Shown: positions 15,917 to 24,393, numbered from the stretch's first letter. The stretch is 64,000 bases of DNA from JAAELZ01 sp047639475 (GCA_047639475.1 JBLIOD010000009.1:1-64000), one strand, 5' to 3'. The notes: a model not told the origin generated them from the sequence alone. Translations and numbers: made by a program.

Positions 15917-16686
15917 TCGATCATAGATGGGTGATAAACTTTTACACCGCTGATATTTCCTAAGGTGAATACCCAGCCGCGCGTAACAATTTTCTTATTA
16001 ATAAATTGGGTGATTCCCCCCTTAAAGTGATCTGTCCAAAACTGTCTTGGAATCAACACTTTAAACGTATCGCCTAAGTGTAAGCTGAAGTGCTTGTTAG
16101 ATTTGCTCGTTCTTGTAACGATGCCCGTTACGTGTCTATATCCTCTGGCTCTTTGCTTCGCCAATATTTTAGCTTGTTGCGGCAGAAAATAATCATCTCC
16201 CCAAACACCTAAGCCTTTATCGCGGGCTTTAGATTCCGCCGTCAGATATTCGCTCAGTTTAGATTGGTTCTCTCCCACCGCTATGGCGAAAGCCAGACCT
16301 TGCTCTAGTAGCGCGATCTGTACGTCTTTTCCGTTACCCGAAAATACATAGGCCAATTCACGCCCACTTCTATCCTGTGCTTCCTTACCAGCCACTAAGC
16401 GTACTTCACCGTTGCCGAGCAGTGCTGTTAGAGTCGTTTTGGCTTGCTTAGCAAACGGCTCTTGTATTCGGTCACCATAACCCATCTCTGGAGTGTTGAT
16501 TCCAATCATCCTTACCTTGGTGTCTTCATCAACAACGATCGTGTCTCCATCGACCACATACTGTAATAGATGCGTAGATTGCCCGTGACTAGCTGCAACT
16601 TCGCTCTTTTCACATGCTACCAAAGTGCATAAAACAAAAAAGGCACCTATTAAAGGTGCCTTCTTAATGCTGACAAAGCGGCTCAT
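15913..16686 (-). CDS. Staphylococcal-nuclease-like (thermonuclease) lipoprotein
   Basis: 257 residues. A lipoprotein signal (LIGAFFVLCTLVAC) is followed by an SNase domain (about 40-160) with YVVDGDTIVVD, the catalytic-arginine segment KVRMIGINTPEMG, and AQDRSGRELAYVF. A second small domain (about 175-257) is unrecognised. It is likely a Ca2+-dependent nuclease on the periplasmic face of a membrane, scavenging or degrading nucleic acid. Oddly, the rpmE terminator hairpin lies inside codons 9-19, within the signal peptide, so transcripts from rpmE must read through it for this gene to be made. A separate promoter in the 33-bp gap is possible but not seen. Confidence 0.85.
   Translation of the reverse strand: MSRFVSIKKAPLIGAFFVLCTLVACEKSEVAASHGQSTHLLQYVVDGDTIVVDEDTKVRMIGINTPEMGYGDRIQEPFAKQAKTTLTALLGNGEVRLVAGKEAQDRSGRELAYVFSGNGKDVQIALLEQGLAFAIAVGENQSKLSEYLTAESKARDKGLGVWGDDYFLPQQAKILAKQRARGYRHVTGIVTRTSKSNKHFSLHLGDTFKVLIPRQFWTDHFKGGITQFINKKIVTRGWVFTLGNISGVKVYHPSMIE
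16631..16662 (-). terminator. rpmE intrinsic terminator, inside the next gene
   Basis: Reading the minus strand, AAGGCACCT-loop-AGGTGCCTT forms a perfect 9-bp stem (16640-16662) followed by TTTTTGTTTT. It sits 58 bp after the rpmE stop codon but inside the signal-peptide codons of the nuclease lipoprotein. Confidence 0.85.
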
Positions 16687-16719
16687 TGGCCGAATCGCAA
16701 AGTGCTAAAGGTTTAACCC

Positions 16720-16926
16720 CTAGCTCTTACGACCGTAACGCGCTTGGAACTTACCTACGCGACCCGCAGTATCAACAATTTTTTGCTGACCTGTGTAAAA
16801 CGGATGGCACTCTGAACACACTTCCACACTGATATCGCTACCAGAAGTTGAGCGGGTATCAAATGTGTTACCGCAAGTGCAGCTAACTTTAATGCTATTG
16901 TAATTTGGATGTGTTTCAGCTTTCAT
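16720..16926 (-). CDS. rpmE: Ribosomal protein L31, zinc-binding type
   Basis: 68 residues from MKAETHPNYN, preceded by AGAGGAAA, a strong ribosome binding site. The frame opens 7 codons earlier, but that start lacks the site and does not match the family. L31 bridges the subunits in the ribosome. Seen: the cysteine pairs CTCG (about 16-19) and CSEC (about 36-39) of the zinc-containing RpmE form, as opposed to the Cys-free YkgM/RpmE2 form. Cells lacking free zinc swap the two; no rpmE2 is in the window. The gene has a hairpin in its 5' leader. Confidence 0.97.
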   Translation of the reverse strand: MKAETHPNYNSIKVSCTCGNTFDTRSTSGSDISVEVCSECHPFYTGQQKIVDTAGRVGKFQARYGRKS

Positions 16927-16942
16927 CGTTTTTCCTCTTGGC

Positions 16943-16958
16943 CGCACTTATTAGTGCG
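16943..16958 (-). promoter_or_regulatory. Hairpin in rpmE 5' leader (possible L31 leader)
   Basis: A 6-bp perfect stem CGCACT / AGTGCG with a 4-nt loop is placed just upstream of the rpmE ribosome binding site. L31 leader RNAs that autoregulate rpmE have been described bioinformatically in gammaproteobacteria; whether this is one cannot be judged without a covariance search. Confidence 0.4.
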
Positions 16959-17020
16959 TATTGTGTTAATGCTTGCCCGAAATTCTAGGCGATTTTCGGG
17001 GGCGGTGAATATATGCAATA

Positions 17021-17049
17021 TGGGCTTTAGTTGCAACAAATAAAGCCCA
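17021..17049. other. 9-bp stem-loop between rho and rpmE
   Basis: TGGGCTTTA and TAAAGCCCA form a perfect 9-bp stem with an 11-nt loop. It has no U-run on the minus strand. It may end rho transcripts in concert with the adjacent palindromic repeat, or mark the start of the rpmE promoter region. Confidence 0.4.
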
Positions 17050-17085
17050 CAATCTAAGTTTTCTATAAAGATTTTTGTAAAGTCT

Positions 17086-17216
17086 CAGCAAAGCGTTTCG
17101 AGCGATGCCAAGACAAGGCGAAAGTTAGCGAAAAAACGGAGTTTATATTAATAAACGAGCATTTTGAGCCAACTTTTAACGCCGTATTGGCGAGCGCAGT
17201 AGCTTTTCTGGGGCCT
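17086..17216 (-). repeat. Palindromic 3'-UTR element, copy A (after rho)
   Basis: A ~130-bp imperfect inverted repeat begins 1-2 bp after the rho stop codon. Its centre is a perfect hairpin GTTTAT-ATTA-ATAAAC (17141-17156) flanked by AGCGAAAAAACGGAGT and CGAGCATTTTGAG. A second copy sits directly after slyD at 53835-53988 with the same order of blocks. The central stem differs by a paired change (T-A to G-C), so structure is conserved. Likely a terminator or mRNA-stability element, or a mobile palindromic repeat. Confidence 0.75.
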
Positions 17217-17217
17217 T

Positions 17218-18486
17218 TTATCGATTCATGGACTGGAAGAACTCTGCATTATTCTTGGTGGCTTTTAGCTTATCCAGCAAGAACTCAATAGCTTGAACAT
17301 CATCCATTGGGTGCAGTAATTTACGTAGCAACCACACTTTTTGTAACTCGTCTGGCTCCATCAATAGTTCCTCGCGGCGGGTGCCTGATTTATTGATGAT
17401 GATAGAGGGGTAAGTGCGCTTCTCAGCAATACGTCGATCCAAATGCACTTCCATATTGCCGGTGCCTTTAAATTCTTCGTAAATTACCTCGTCCATTTTT
17501 GAACCGGTATCAACCAAAGCAGTTGCTAAGATTGTTAAGCTGCCGCCCTCTTCTAAGTTACGCGCTGCGCCGAAAAAACGCTTTGGGCGTTGTAAGGCAT
17601 TCGCATCAACACCACCGGTCAACACTTTACCTGATGAAGGCGCTACGGTATTGTAAGCACGGGCTAGACGCGTAATAGAGTCTAGTAAAATAACGACGTC
17701 CTTTTTATGCTCAACCAAACGCTTGGCCTTTTCTAGCGCCATTTCAGACACCTGTACGTGACGCGTAGCTGGCTCATCGAAGGTAGATGAAATAACTTCA
17801 CCGTTAATCATTCGCGACATCTCTGTTACTTCTTCTGGACGCTCATCGATCAACAGAACGATTAAATGCGCATCAGGGTTATTGGCAGTAATGGCTTGCG
17901 CAATTTGCTGCAGCATCACAGTTTTACCTGTTTTGGGCGCCGATACAATCAAGCCACGTTGGCCTTTGCCAATGGGTGAGATTAAATCGATCACGCGGCC
18001 GGTAATGTCTTCAGACGAACCGCTTTCACGTTCTAGACGTAGGCGCTTGTCTGGGTGTAGCGGCGTACCATTCTCAAACAAGATTTTATTCTTAACTTGA
18101 TCAGGCTCTTGATAATTAATAGTTTGTACTTTTAGCAGCGCAAAGTAACGCTCAGATTCTTTTGGCGGGCGAATGAGGCCTGAAACCGTATCACCGGTGC
18201 GTAGACCAAAACGCCTGATTTGACTAGGCGAGACATAAATGTCATCTGGACCTGCGACATAAGAGCTGACGGCTGAGCGTAAAAAACCGAAACCATCTTG
18301 TAAAATCTCGACCACGCCTTCGCCGTGAATATCGACGCCTTTTTTGGATTCGGATTTTAAGATAGCAAAAATTTGTTCTTGCTTACGCTGACGACCAATG
18401 TTGTCGATACCGAGCGATGTGGCGAGCTCGACGATTTCAGCGGGAGATTTGAGTTTTAATTCAGATAAATTGAGTGATGAAGACAT
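17218..18486 (-). CDS. rho: Transcription termination factor Rho
   Basis: 422 residues, close to the canonical 419. Rho is the hexameric RNA helicase that ends untranslated transcripts. Seen: the N-terminal helical domain (LKSPAEIVELATSLGI), the cold-shock RNA-binding domain (GVVEILQDGFGFLRSA), the Walker A GLIVSAPKTGKT, Walker B DVVILLDSITRLARAYN, the Q-loop TGGVDANALQRPKRFFGAA and EEFKGTGNMEVHLDR. The gene stands alone, with a long palindromic element immediately after its stop and an inverted repeat upstream. Rho normally autoregulates; no leader signal is recognised. Confidence 0.98.
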   Translation of the reverse strand: MSSSLNLSELKLKSPAEIVELATSLGIDNIGRQRKQEQIFAILKSESKKGVDIHGEGVVEILQDGFGFLRSAVSSYVAGPDDIYVSPSQIRRFGLRTGDTVSGLIRPPKESERYFALLKVQTINYQEPDQVKNKILFENGTPLHPDKRLRLERESGSSEDITGRVIDLISPIGKGQRGLIVSAPKTGKTVMLQQIAQAITANNPDAHLIVLLIDERPEEVTEMSRMINGEVISSTFDEPATRHVQVSEMALEKAKRLVEHKKDVVILLDSITRLARAYNTVAPSSGKVLTGGVDANALQRPKRFFGAARNLEEGGSLTILATALVDTGSKMDEVIYEEFKGTGNMEVHLDRRIAEKRTYPSIIINKSGTRREELLMEPDELQKVWLLRKLLHPMDDVQAIEFLLDKLKATKNNAEFFQSMNR

Positions 18487-18602
18487 AAAAATAAAGGGAA
18501 GACGCCTTAAGGGTTAAGGCCTAATTATTGACGAGCTATGGTTGGTGTAGCTTGGGTGTGCGGATCCACAAACCGTGGCGCACTGAAAGAACGAAGCGAA
18601 TG

Positions 18603-18728
18603 CCCTAATCTAACTTGGCGAACTTGTTCTAACGCGGATGATACTCAGGCTCGCAATCCTTGTCTAGTATTAAATCCGCGTTATTGAGGCTTATAAAACT
18701 TGGCTTAAGCTAAGTTAGATGATTAGGG
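18603..18728. repeat. Long imperfect inverted repeat between tpx and rho
   Basis: Matching arms include CCCTAATC-TAACTT (18603-18616) with AAGTTAGATGATTAGGG (18712-18728), and a perfect 10-bp pair TAACGCGGAT (18630-18639) with ATCCGCGTTA (18674-18683). The loop holds a shorter GATACT/AGTAT pair. The right end is 4 bp from the tpx stop codon. The sequence differs from the rho/slyD element. It could end tpx transcripts or be a degenerate mobile palindrome. Confidence 0.65.
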
Positions 18729-18732
18729 TTGT

Positions 18733-19233
18733 TTAACCCAGTGCAGCAATGGCTGCTTCGTAATCAGGCTCATCGCCAATTTCTGTCACTAGCTCGGTGT
18801 AAACCACTTTGTTATCTTCGTCGATCACCACTACAGCACGGGCCGTTAAACTGGCTAAAGGGCCATCAGTAATCATCACGCCGTAATCCGTTGCGAACGC
18901 TTGGCTGCGCATCATGGACAAGGTTTTAACCGAATCAGTATTTTCAGCCGAGCAAAAGCGACTTTGCGCGAAGGGTAAATCAGCTGACACAATCAATACT
19001 ACCGTATCGTCTCTTTGAGCCGCGCTTTGATTAAACTTGCGAGTAGAAATTGCACAAGTCGGTGTATCAATACTGGGGATGATATTTAATAGCTTCTTTT
19101 TACCTGCGTAACTATCCAGCGTCACATCAGCCAAATCATGGCCCGTTAATGTAAATGTGGGCGCTGCTGCACCAACGCTAGGCAGATCACCATTGGTATT
19201 GGTGGCATCGCCATGTAGTGTTATTTTAGCCAT
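18733..19233 (-). CDS. tpx: Thiol peroxidase (atypical 2-Cys peroxiredoxin)
   Basis: 166 residues, the family length. Tpx reduces lipid and alkyl hydroperoxides in the periplasm or cytosol using thioredoxin. Seen: LPSVGAAAPTFTLTGHDL, the peroxidatic cysteine in IDTPTCAISTRKFNQ, the resolving cysteine in LPFAQSRFCSAENTDSV, and the C-terminal YTELVTEIGDEPDYEAA typical of Tpx. It is monocistronic, with an inverted repeat directly after the stop. Confidence 0.96.
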   Translation of the reverse strand: MAKITLHGDATNTNGDLPSVGAAAPTFTLTGHDLADVTLDSYAGKKKLLNIIPSIDTPTCAISTRKFNQSAAQRDDTVVLIVSADLPFAQSRFCSAENTDSVKTLSMMRSQAFATDYGVMITDGPLASLTARAVVVIDEDNKVVYTELVTEIGDEPDYEAAIAALG

Positions 19234-19405
19234 ACTATAATTCTCTAATTTAAAAAGGGGAAAATGAGGTGCCTAATTGGAATCACCTCTATGTGAGATC
19301 GCAGCTATTTTATGCGATACATGAGCAAGGCACTATATTAATTATTAAGCCTTTAATACTCACCCTCACTATCTTGTTCGCAAAAAGCGCTATTTTGGTT
19401 CGCCT

Positions 19406-20525
19406 TTATGGCGTTACAATCAGTTCGCAATCTTCGTCGAGAGGGTTACCAAAGGTATTATCACTTGCCATGCAACGGATATTGCCAACCCCTGCTAATC
19501 CTCCAAAGAAAGAGCTTTGAGAAAGCGAGGTGCTAGAGCCCGCATTTCCTTCGATTTCAGAATAAATTGTCGAGCGCCTTATTTGAGGTTCGGCGTCGTT
19601 GTCAGATCGCATAGCTTGGGGCTTTGTGCCATGCGGCAGGATATAACTATTAAAGATCTCTGGTGAGCCGCCATCATTCAAAATACCTTGGTTACTTAAT
19701 GACCCATTATCGACTTCAATTCGCACCCCATCTAGCCGGGCGATGAGTTTAAGTTGTAAAAGCCATAAGTATGGTCTCCATACCACTCCTTAAACTTTGA
19801 ACGGTTGATTATCGGATGAGATTGCTCAGTGTTATAGACCGCATAATTACTGCCATCAAATGACTTTGAGCCAGCTAAAATACTCGAGTCATTAATAATC
19901 GGACTAGCCGAATCATTGTATATGCCATAATTATTTGTGCACCGTCTACCACCACTGTTACCTTATTCATGTTAAACACGGTATTAAGGTTCTCCTTGAC
20001 ATTAAAGTTATACACCCCGGTGGAGGTAGTGCCCGCAGCACCCCCTTCGGGACCCGTGCCGTTAAAAACAGATAGGTTACTGAACGGGGAATAGCCACTT
20101 CCAATTATCAAGGCGGAATCTGGTCCTGTGTCACTATGACCTATAGAACCACGAAGCTGCGTAACACCCTCGCCACTTCCCACTACATTAACGAATCTTC
20201 TCATGACCAGTTGCTCTTCGAGGTCGTAAATTCCGGGGCCAATCAGGACCAGATAGTGATTTTGATAAGTACCCACAATTGAATTTAGCGCAGCCACTGG
20301 GTCCCTAGAATCTCTCCCTGATGGGGATACCGTCACCACATGTTGCAAGGGGGTCGCCTCATCACCAAACAACAGGATGACCACCACACTGTTTTGCGCG
20401 TAGGCACAATTGACCACAACAATCAAAGCGCACACCAAGGTGACGCTGACTTTCTGGATATTGCGATTTAGCTTAGTAACAAAATAATTACCATCTTTCT
20501 CTATCAATTTATGATGATTCTTCAA
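19406..20525 (-). pseudogene. Secreted right-handed beta-helix protein broken by two frameshifts
   Basis: From 20525 the frame encodes a signal peptide (VTLVCALIVVVNCAYAQ), a VVVILLFGDEATP motif, and a pectin-lyase-like repeat region (IGPGIYDLEEQLVMRRFVNV, VGSGEGVTQLRG). It is lost near 19930-19938, where the homologous reading jumps one frame (NNYGIYNDSASPIINDSS ... YGFYNLNSSP). It jumps again at about 19738-19741 within a CCC run to continue as RLDGVRIEVDNGSLSNQG and end at 19406. Joined, it would be about 370 residues of parallel beta-helix. Either a decayed gene or two assembly errors; intact neighbours argue for decay. Confidence 0.75.
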
Positions 20526-20805
20526 TAGCTTCTAGAATTTCACGCTATTTAACTTTGATTTCATTTTGAGAGTCTTTCTCTAGTTAAAATCTGCTCCTGA
20601 AAAAGGCCTTACTGACTATTAGCTCGCCTATTTTCACTCAATGTGAATGATCATTCGCCAAAGGTTTTTTAGCCGTGTTCTAAGAGTCTGTCGAATCTAT
20701 GCAACTCAAACAGCCTATCACCCCGCTGCCATTAAAGGAATACTCTGTAAGCCAAGCTGGTTTGTCCACTCAAATCAAGCTTACCTCCTCCCACAAAGGT
20801 GCCTC
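20526..20805. other. Intergenic stretch with no supported gene
   Basis: A 280-bp stretch between the beta-helix remnant and the end of zapE. It contains a small hairpin (TTCAC...GTGAA near 20637) overlapping a GAATGATCATTC palindrome, and a 61-codon frame on the plus strand (20647-20832) that runs into zapE antisense and shows no family features. I see no gene in it. Confidence 0.5.
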
Positions 20806-21921
20806 TTAAATCACTTCTCGTTTTGCTGTTAAATACTTTTGGGTCGACATCTCCCACAAACGACTAGCAGTACGCTGAAACGGCATGGCCAATTTACTGC
20901 CTCGATACAAGGCATTGGGCGGCGCTTCTGCTGAAAGTAGCAGTTTAACTTGGTAGTCGTAGGCCGTATCAATCAAGTTGATCAACCTTCGCGCGGCGGG
21001 GTCATCGTCGTCTTTTAACACGGGAATATTTGAAACGATCAAGGTATCGAATTGATTGGCCACTTGAATGTAATCCATTTGAGATCGATACGTTCGGCAC
21101 AGCTCGTCAAACTCAAACCACGCTAAGCCATCAGCAACGCTCACCGCTTGTATTGGCCGTCCTGCAATAGGTAAGGGCTTAGGGGTTAATTCAGTTGCCC
21201 CAGTAAGTTGATGATAGCAACGCTTCAACCCTGCACTGGCCTTTTCATCTAAGGGCGAATAATAAATCTCGTCGAACACCCACTCCCGGGTGCGAAAATC
21301 TTTGTCGCCCGAGACCTCAATAACATGGCTATGCTGATTGAGTAGGCGAATAGCACCCATGAAGGAATCGCGCTGAATACCATCTAGATACAAGTTATTT
21401 GGCGCCGTGTTGGAGGTAGTCACCAGCACCACTCCTTGCGCGTAGAGGTGCTTTAACAAGCCGTGTAAAATCATCGCATCGGCAATATCAGTCACCATGA
21501 ATTCATCCAAGCACAGCAGTTTATTTTTATCTGATACTTGCTTAGCAATCAACTCAAGCGGGTTGGTCTGGTTAGCCAACTTGCCATTTTGCTCGTGCAC
21601 CCACAGCATAAAGCGATGGAAATGAATACGCCACTTCTCCGTAATCGGTACTTGTTCAAAGAACAGGTTCATCAAATGCGTTTTACCGCGCCCGACGCCG
21701 CCCCAAATATATAGCCCCTTTTGTTGCTCGTTATTTAGCTGTTTCGAATCACCCAACCAGTTAACACTGAGGCGTGACAGCCAACTTTTTGGGGGCTTAT
21801 TTTGTGCTGCCTCCAATTCAATATATAGATTAGCTAATGAATCGATCAAAGAGCGTTGCTGCGTGTCAGCGTCTAACTGTCCCGAATCAACAAGTCCAGC
21901 AATGGTCTCTTTAAAACTCAT
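20806..21921 (-). CDS. zapE: Cell division protein ZapE (AFG1-like ATPase)
   Basis: 371 residues, matching ZapE. It is an AAA+-like ATPase associated with the Z-ring under stress, related to mitochondrial AFG1. Seen: GLYIWGGVGRGKTHLMNLFF (Walker A about 88-107), HFHRFMLWVH, LLCLDEFMVTDIADAMIL (Walker B about 149), VVLVTTSNTAPNNLY (sensor) and the C-terminal TASRLWEMSTQKYL. Its start overlaps the stop of the upstream HAD phosphatase by 4 bp, so the two are co-translated. Confidence 0.95.
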   Translation of the reverse strand: MSFKETIAGLVDSGQLDADTQQRSLIDSLANLYIELEAAQNKPPKSWLSRLSVNWLGDSKQLNNEQQKGLYIWGGVGRGKTHLMNLFFEQVPITEKWRIHFHRFMLWVHEQNGKLANQTNPLELIAKQVSDKNKLLCLDEFMVTDIADAMILHGLLKHLYAQGVVLVTTSNTAPNNLYLDGIQRDSFMGAIRLLNQHSHVIEVSGDKDFRTREWVFDEIYYSPLDEKASAGLKRCYHQLTGATELTPKPLPIAGRPIQAVSVADGLAWFEFDELCRTYRSQMDYIQVANQFDTLIVSNIPVLKDDDDPAARRLINLIDTAYDYQVKLLLSAEAPPNALYRGSKLAMPFQRTASRLWEMSTQKYLTAKREVI

Positions 21922-22577
21922 ACCGGCATAATATCTTTATAAGACGAGAGCAAGGCGTAACTGTCGTGTCGCATCGGCTTCCCTTTTAAATCAGGCAAGC
22001 TGATGCCCAACAATGAAGCAATTCCGTAGCGCTTCGCTTCATCAAGCACACTAAAACTATCATCTATAAACAAGGAGCGCGTTTTATCGAAATGATATCG
22101 CTCAGACAGCTTTTCCCACGCACCTGGCATTTCTTTCGCCAAACCCAATTGGTGTGAGGTTATCACTTCATCAAAATAGGGCCTTAGTTTGACCTTCTGC
22201 ATTTTAAGGCCCAAGGTGTCTTCATGGGCATTGGTAAACAACACCACATTTTTATTGTGTTCTCGTAAGGTCGCTAAAAATTCATGTACATAGGGCCTAG
22301 GGCCAATTAAATGCGAGACTTCGTTTTTAAGTTCCAATATAGGCAGGCCTAACTCATCGCTCCAATAGGCTATGCTGTACCACTTTAGTTGCCCTCGAAG
22401 AGACATCATTTTATCGAACAGCAATTGTTTGCAGTCGGCTAAATTCATGCCTTCTTTCTCTGCGTATCGCTGTGGAACGTGATGCAACCAGAAATAGTTA
22501 TCGAAGTGAAGGTCGAGCAAGGTTCCGTCCATGTCTAAAAACACGGTGTCGGTTTGGTGCCATTCTACCAAGCTCAT
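21918..22577 (-). CDS. yrfG: HAD-family GMP/IMP nucleotidase (YrfG-like)
   Basis: 219 residues with HAD motifs: motif I VFLDMDGTLLDLHFDNYFW (nucleophile Asp), motif II VVLFTNAHEDTLG, motif III/IV TRSLFIDDSFSVLDEAKRYG. The stretch LHFDNYFWLHHVPQRYAEK is diagnostic of the YrfG branch, purine nucleotide 5'-nucleotidases. The ATGA overlap with zapE indicates coupling. Phosphoglycolate phosphatase-like enzymes are the nearest alternative. Confidence 0.88.
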   Translation of the reverse strand: MSLVEWHQTDTVFLDMDGTLLDLHFDNYFWLHHVPQRYAEKEGMNLADCKQLLFDKMMSLRGQLKWYSIAYWSDELGLPILELKNEVSHLIGPRPYVHEFLATLREHNKNVVLFTNAHEDTLGLKMQKVKLRPYFDEVITSHQLGLAKEMPGAWEKLSERYHFDKTRSLFIDDSFSVLDEAKRYGIASLLGISLPDLKGKPMRHDSYALLSSYKDIMPV

Positions 22578-22600
22578 CGAGTCAGTTTTTGTAGCAGGCT

Positions 22601-23074
22601 TTATGATTCGCCGTCAGAGCGCTGTTGCTCTTGGCGTTGCGCCGATGCTTGAACAACACGGTTGGCCGGCACCACTAATTGCGTTATCAGGTATTCTGCA
22701 AATGCTTCGGTATAAGGTTGCGCTGCAATCGCGGCGGTCATGCAACGTAACCACGCATCGCGGTGACTATTATCAATGTCAAAGCGGGCATGAAAACCAG
22801 GGATGCTAATCGACCCATATTTATCTTTATACTCCCGTGGGCCGCCCAGCCAAGCGTTCAAGAATACCGCGAGTTTGTCTCTAGATAGCGCTAAATCAGG
22901 GCTATGCATTTGTCTAACTGACGCCACTGCAGTCTGCTCGTCGGTTTCCATCTCATCATAAAAAGCATCTACCAACACTCTGACGCCTTCACGACCGCCG
23001 GCGGCTTGAAAAGATTGATCACCATTGCCAAACTCGTTGTCAGTTACTTCCTTCATTTTAGTCAAATGGTGCAT
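22601..23074 (-). CDS. Group II truncated haemoglobin
   Basis: About 157 residues from ATG 23074, chosen because GGAG lies 10 bp upstream; starts at 23104 and 23056 are possible. Globin signatures: FQAAGGREGVRVLVDAFYDEM (helix B), LAVFLNAWLGGPREYKDKYG (helices E/EF) and IPGFHARFDIDNSHRDAWL, where the histidine at about position 95 is the likely proximal haem ligand and the WL is typical of group II. These proteins bind O2 or detoxify NO and are usually soluble. The C-terminal tail (QRQEQQRSDGES) is polar and divergent. It is upstream of yrfG and zapE with 23 bp spacing. Confidence 0.88.
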   Translation of the reverse strand: MHHLTKMKEVTDNEFGNGDQSFQAAGGREGVRVLVDAFYDEMETDEQTAVASVRQMHSPDLALSRDKLAVFLNAWLGGPREYKDKYGSISIPGFHARFDIDNSHRDAWLRCMTAAIAAQPYTEAFAEYLITQLVVPANRVVQASAQRQEQQRSDGES

Positions 23075-23243
23075 TAAAAATTCGCTCCAAAGCTTAAACA
23101 CCATTGCCCTAAAACGCTAGCGTGATTTGGGGGAAACTCTATTTTAGTTCGCCGTAAATTTCTAATGCAAAAATCGTGTTTAGTCGATAAGCTTGGTGTA
23201 GGCTTCATCTGCTTCTTTCAGACTTAAAACTAAAGACTATTAT

Positions 23244-24302
23244 ATGAGTGAGTTCGATCATTCCCGGCCAGAAACCATTGGCATTTTATTGACCAACTTG
23301 GGTACTCCGAAATCTGCAACAAAAAAAGATGTGCGCATTTACCTAAAAGAGTTTCTTTCTGATCAACGCGTCATCAAGATGTCTAAGATTTTGTGGTGGC
23401 CTATTCTCAATTTAGTGATCTTAAACACCCGGCCCAAACGCTCTGCAAAAGCCTATGCCAAAGTCTGGACAGACGACGGCTCTCCCCTATTAAGCATTGC
23501 CAAGCAGCAAACCGTCGCATTACAATCTGCTTTTGGTGATGCGCCTGTAAAAGTAGTACTGGCAATGCGTTACGGTTCACCTTCTATAAGCCAAGGCCTA
23601 ACGGATTTGCGCAAAGCCGGCGCGAGAAAGATATTGGTATTCCCGCTGTATCCACAATACTCCGCCACCACTACCGCCTCCACTTTTGACGCCGTCGCTA
23701 GTGCCTTGAAAACTGAAAACTGGCTGCCTGAACTTCGCTTTATTAATCATTACCACGACAACGCCAGTTATATCAAAGCGTTGGCAGATAGCGTTCGTAC
23801 ACACTGGCAACAAAATGGACAAGCTGAAAAGTTATTGATGTCGTTCCACGGCATTCCGCAAGAATATTTTACTGACGGCGACCCCTATCACTGTGAATGC
23901 CAAAAAACGGGCCGTTTGCTAGCTGAAGAGTTACAACTCGAAAAGTCGCAATGGTTGCTAACGTTTCAGTCCCGCCTAGGGCCGAAACAATGGCTCAAGC
24001 CCTACACCGATGAAAGCTTAAAGCAACTGGGCGCAGAGGGCATTCAATCACTCGATGTTATCTGCCCGGGTTTTAGTACTGATTGCCTAGAAACCTTAGA
24101 AGAAATGGTCATGGAAAATAGGAATATTTTTATGGCTGCTGGCGGCCAGCAATATAGTTATATTGATTGTTTAAACGCCTCCTCCCAACATATTTCCACC
24201 CTACAAAAAATAGCGCAAAATCATATACAGGGATGGAATTTCCCGCCTACCGAAGTGGATTTGGTGGAACGTCAGGGGCATGCAGACTCAATCAAAGGTT
24301 AG
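23244..24302 (+). CDS. hemH: Ferrochelatase
   Basis: 352 residues. Inserts Fe2+ into protoporphyrin IX to give protohaem at the inner membrane face. Seen: the N-terminal GILLTNLGTPKSAT, YLKEFLSDQRVIKM, VVLAMRYGSPSI, the catalytic histidine in LLMSFHGIPQEYF, YHCECQKTGRLLAEEL, TFQSRLGPKQWLKPYTDE and the glutamate-bearing CPGFSTDCLETLEEM. It works downstream of HemJ, which is also in this window at 53391-53804, and ahead of the haem chaperone HemW. A good terminator follows at 24394. Confidence 0.97.
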   Translation: MSEFDHSRPETIGILLTNLGTPKSATKKDVRIYLKEFLSDQRVIKMSKILWWPILNLVILNTRPKRSAKAYAKVWTDDGSPLLSIAKQQTVALQSAFGDAPVKVVLAMRYGSPSISQGLTDLRKAGARKILVFPLYPQYSATTTASTFDAVASALKTENWLPELRFINHYHDNASYIKALADSVRTHWQQNGQAEKLLMSFHGIPQEYFTDGDPYHCECQKTGRLLAEELQLEKSQWLLTFQSRLGPKQWLKPYTDESLKQLGAEGIQSLDVICPGFSTDCLETLEEMVMENRNIFMAAGGQQYSYIDCLNASSQHISTLQKIAQNHIQGWNFPPTEVDLVERQGHADSIKG

Positions 24303-24393
24303 GCATTGTCGCTGCTTTTAAGGAAAAATCTCGGCATAAACGAGTAATCCGAAGGTTAACAAATCGCTCGGCAGGGATCATCAAATCAGTAAG

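Noticed and set aside
19269..19520. 83-codon plus-strand frame beyond tpx
   Set aside because: It is antisense to the beta-helix remnant and has no ribosome binding site or family features.
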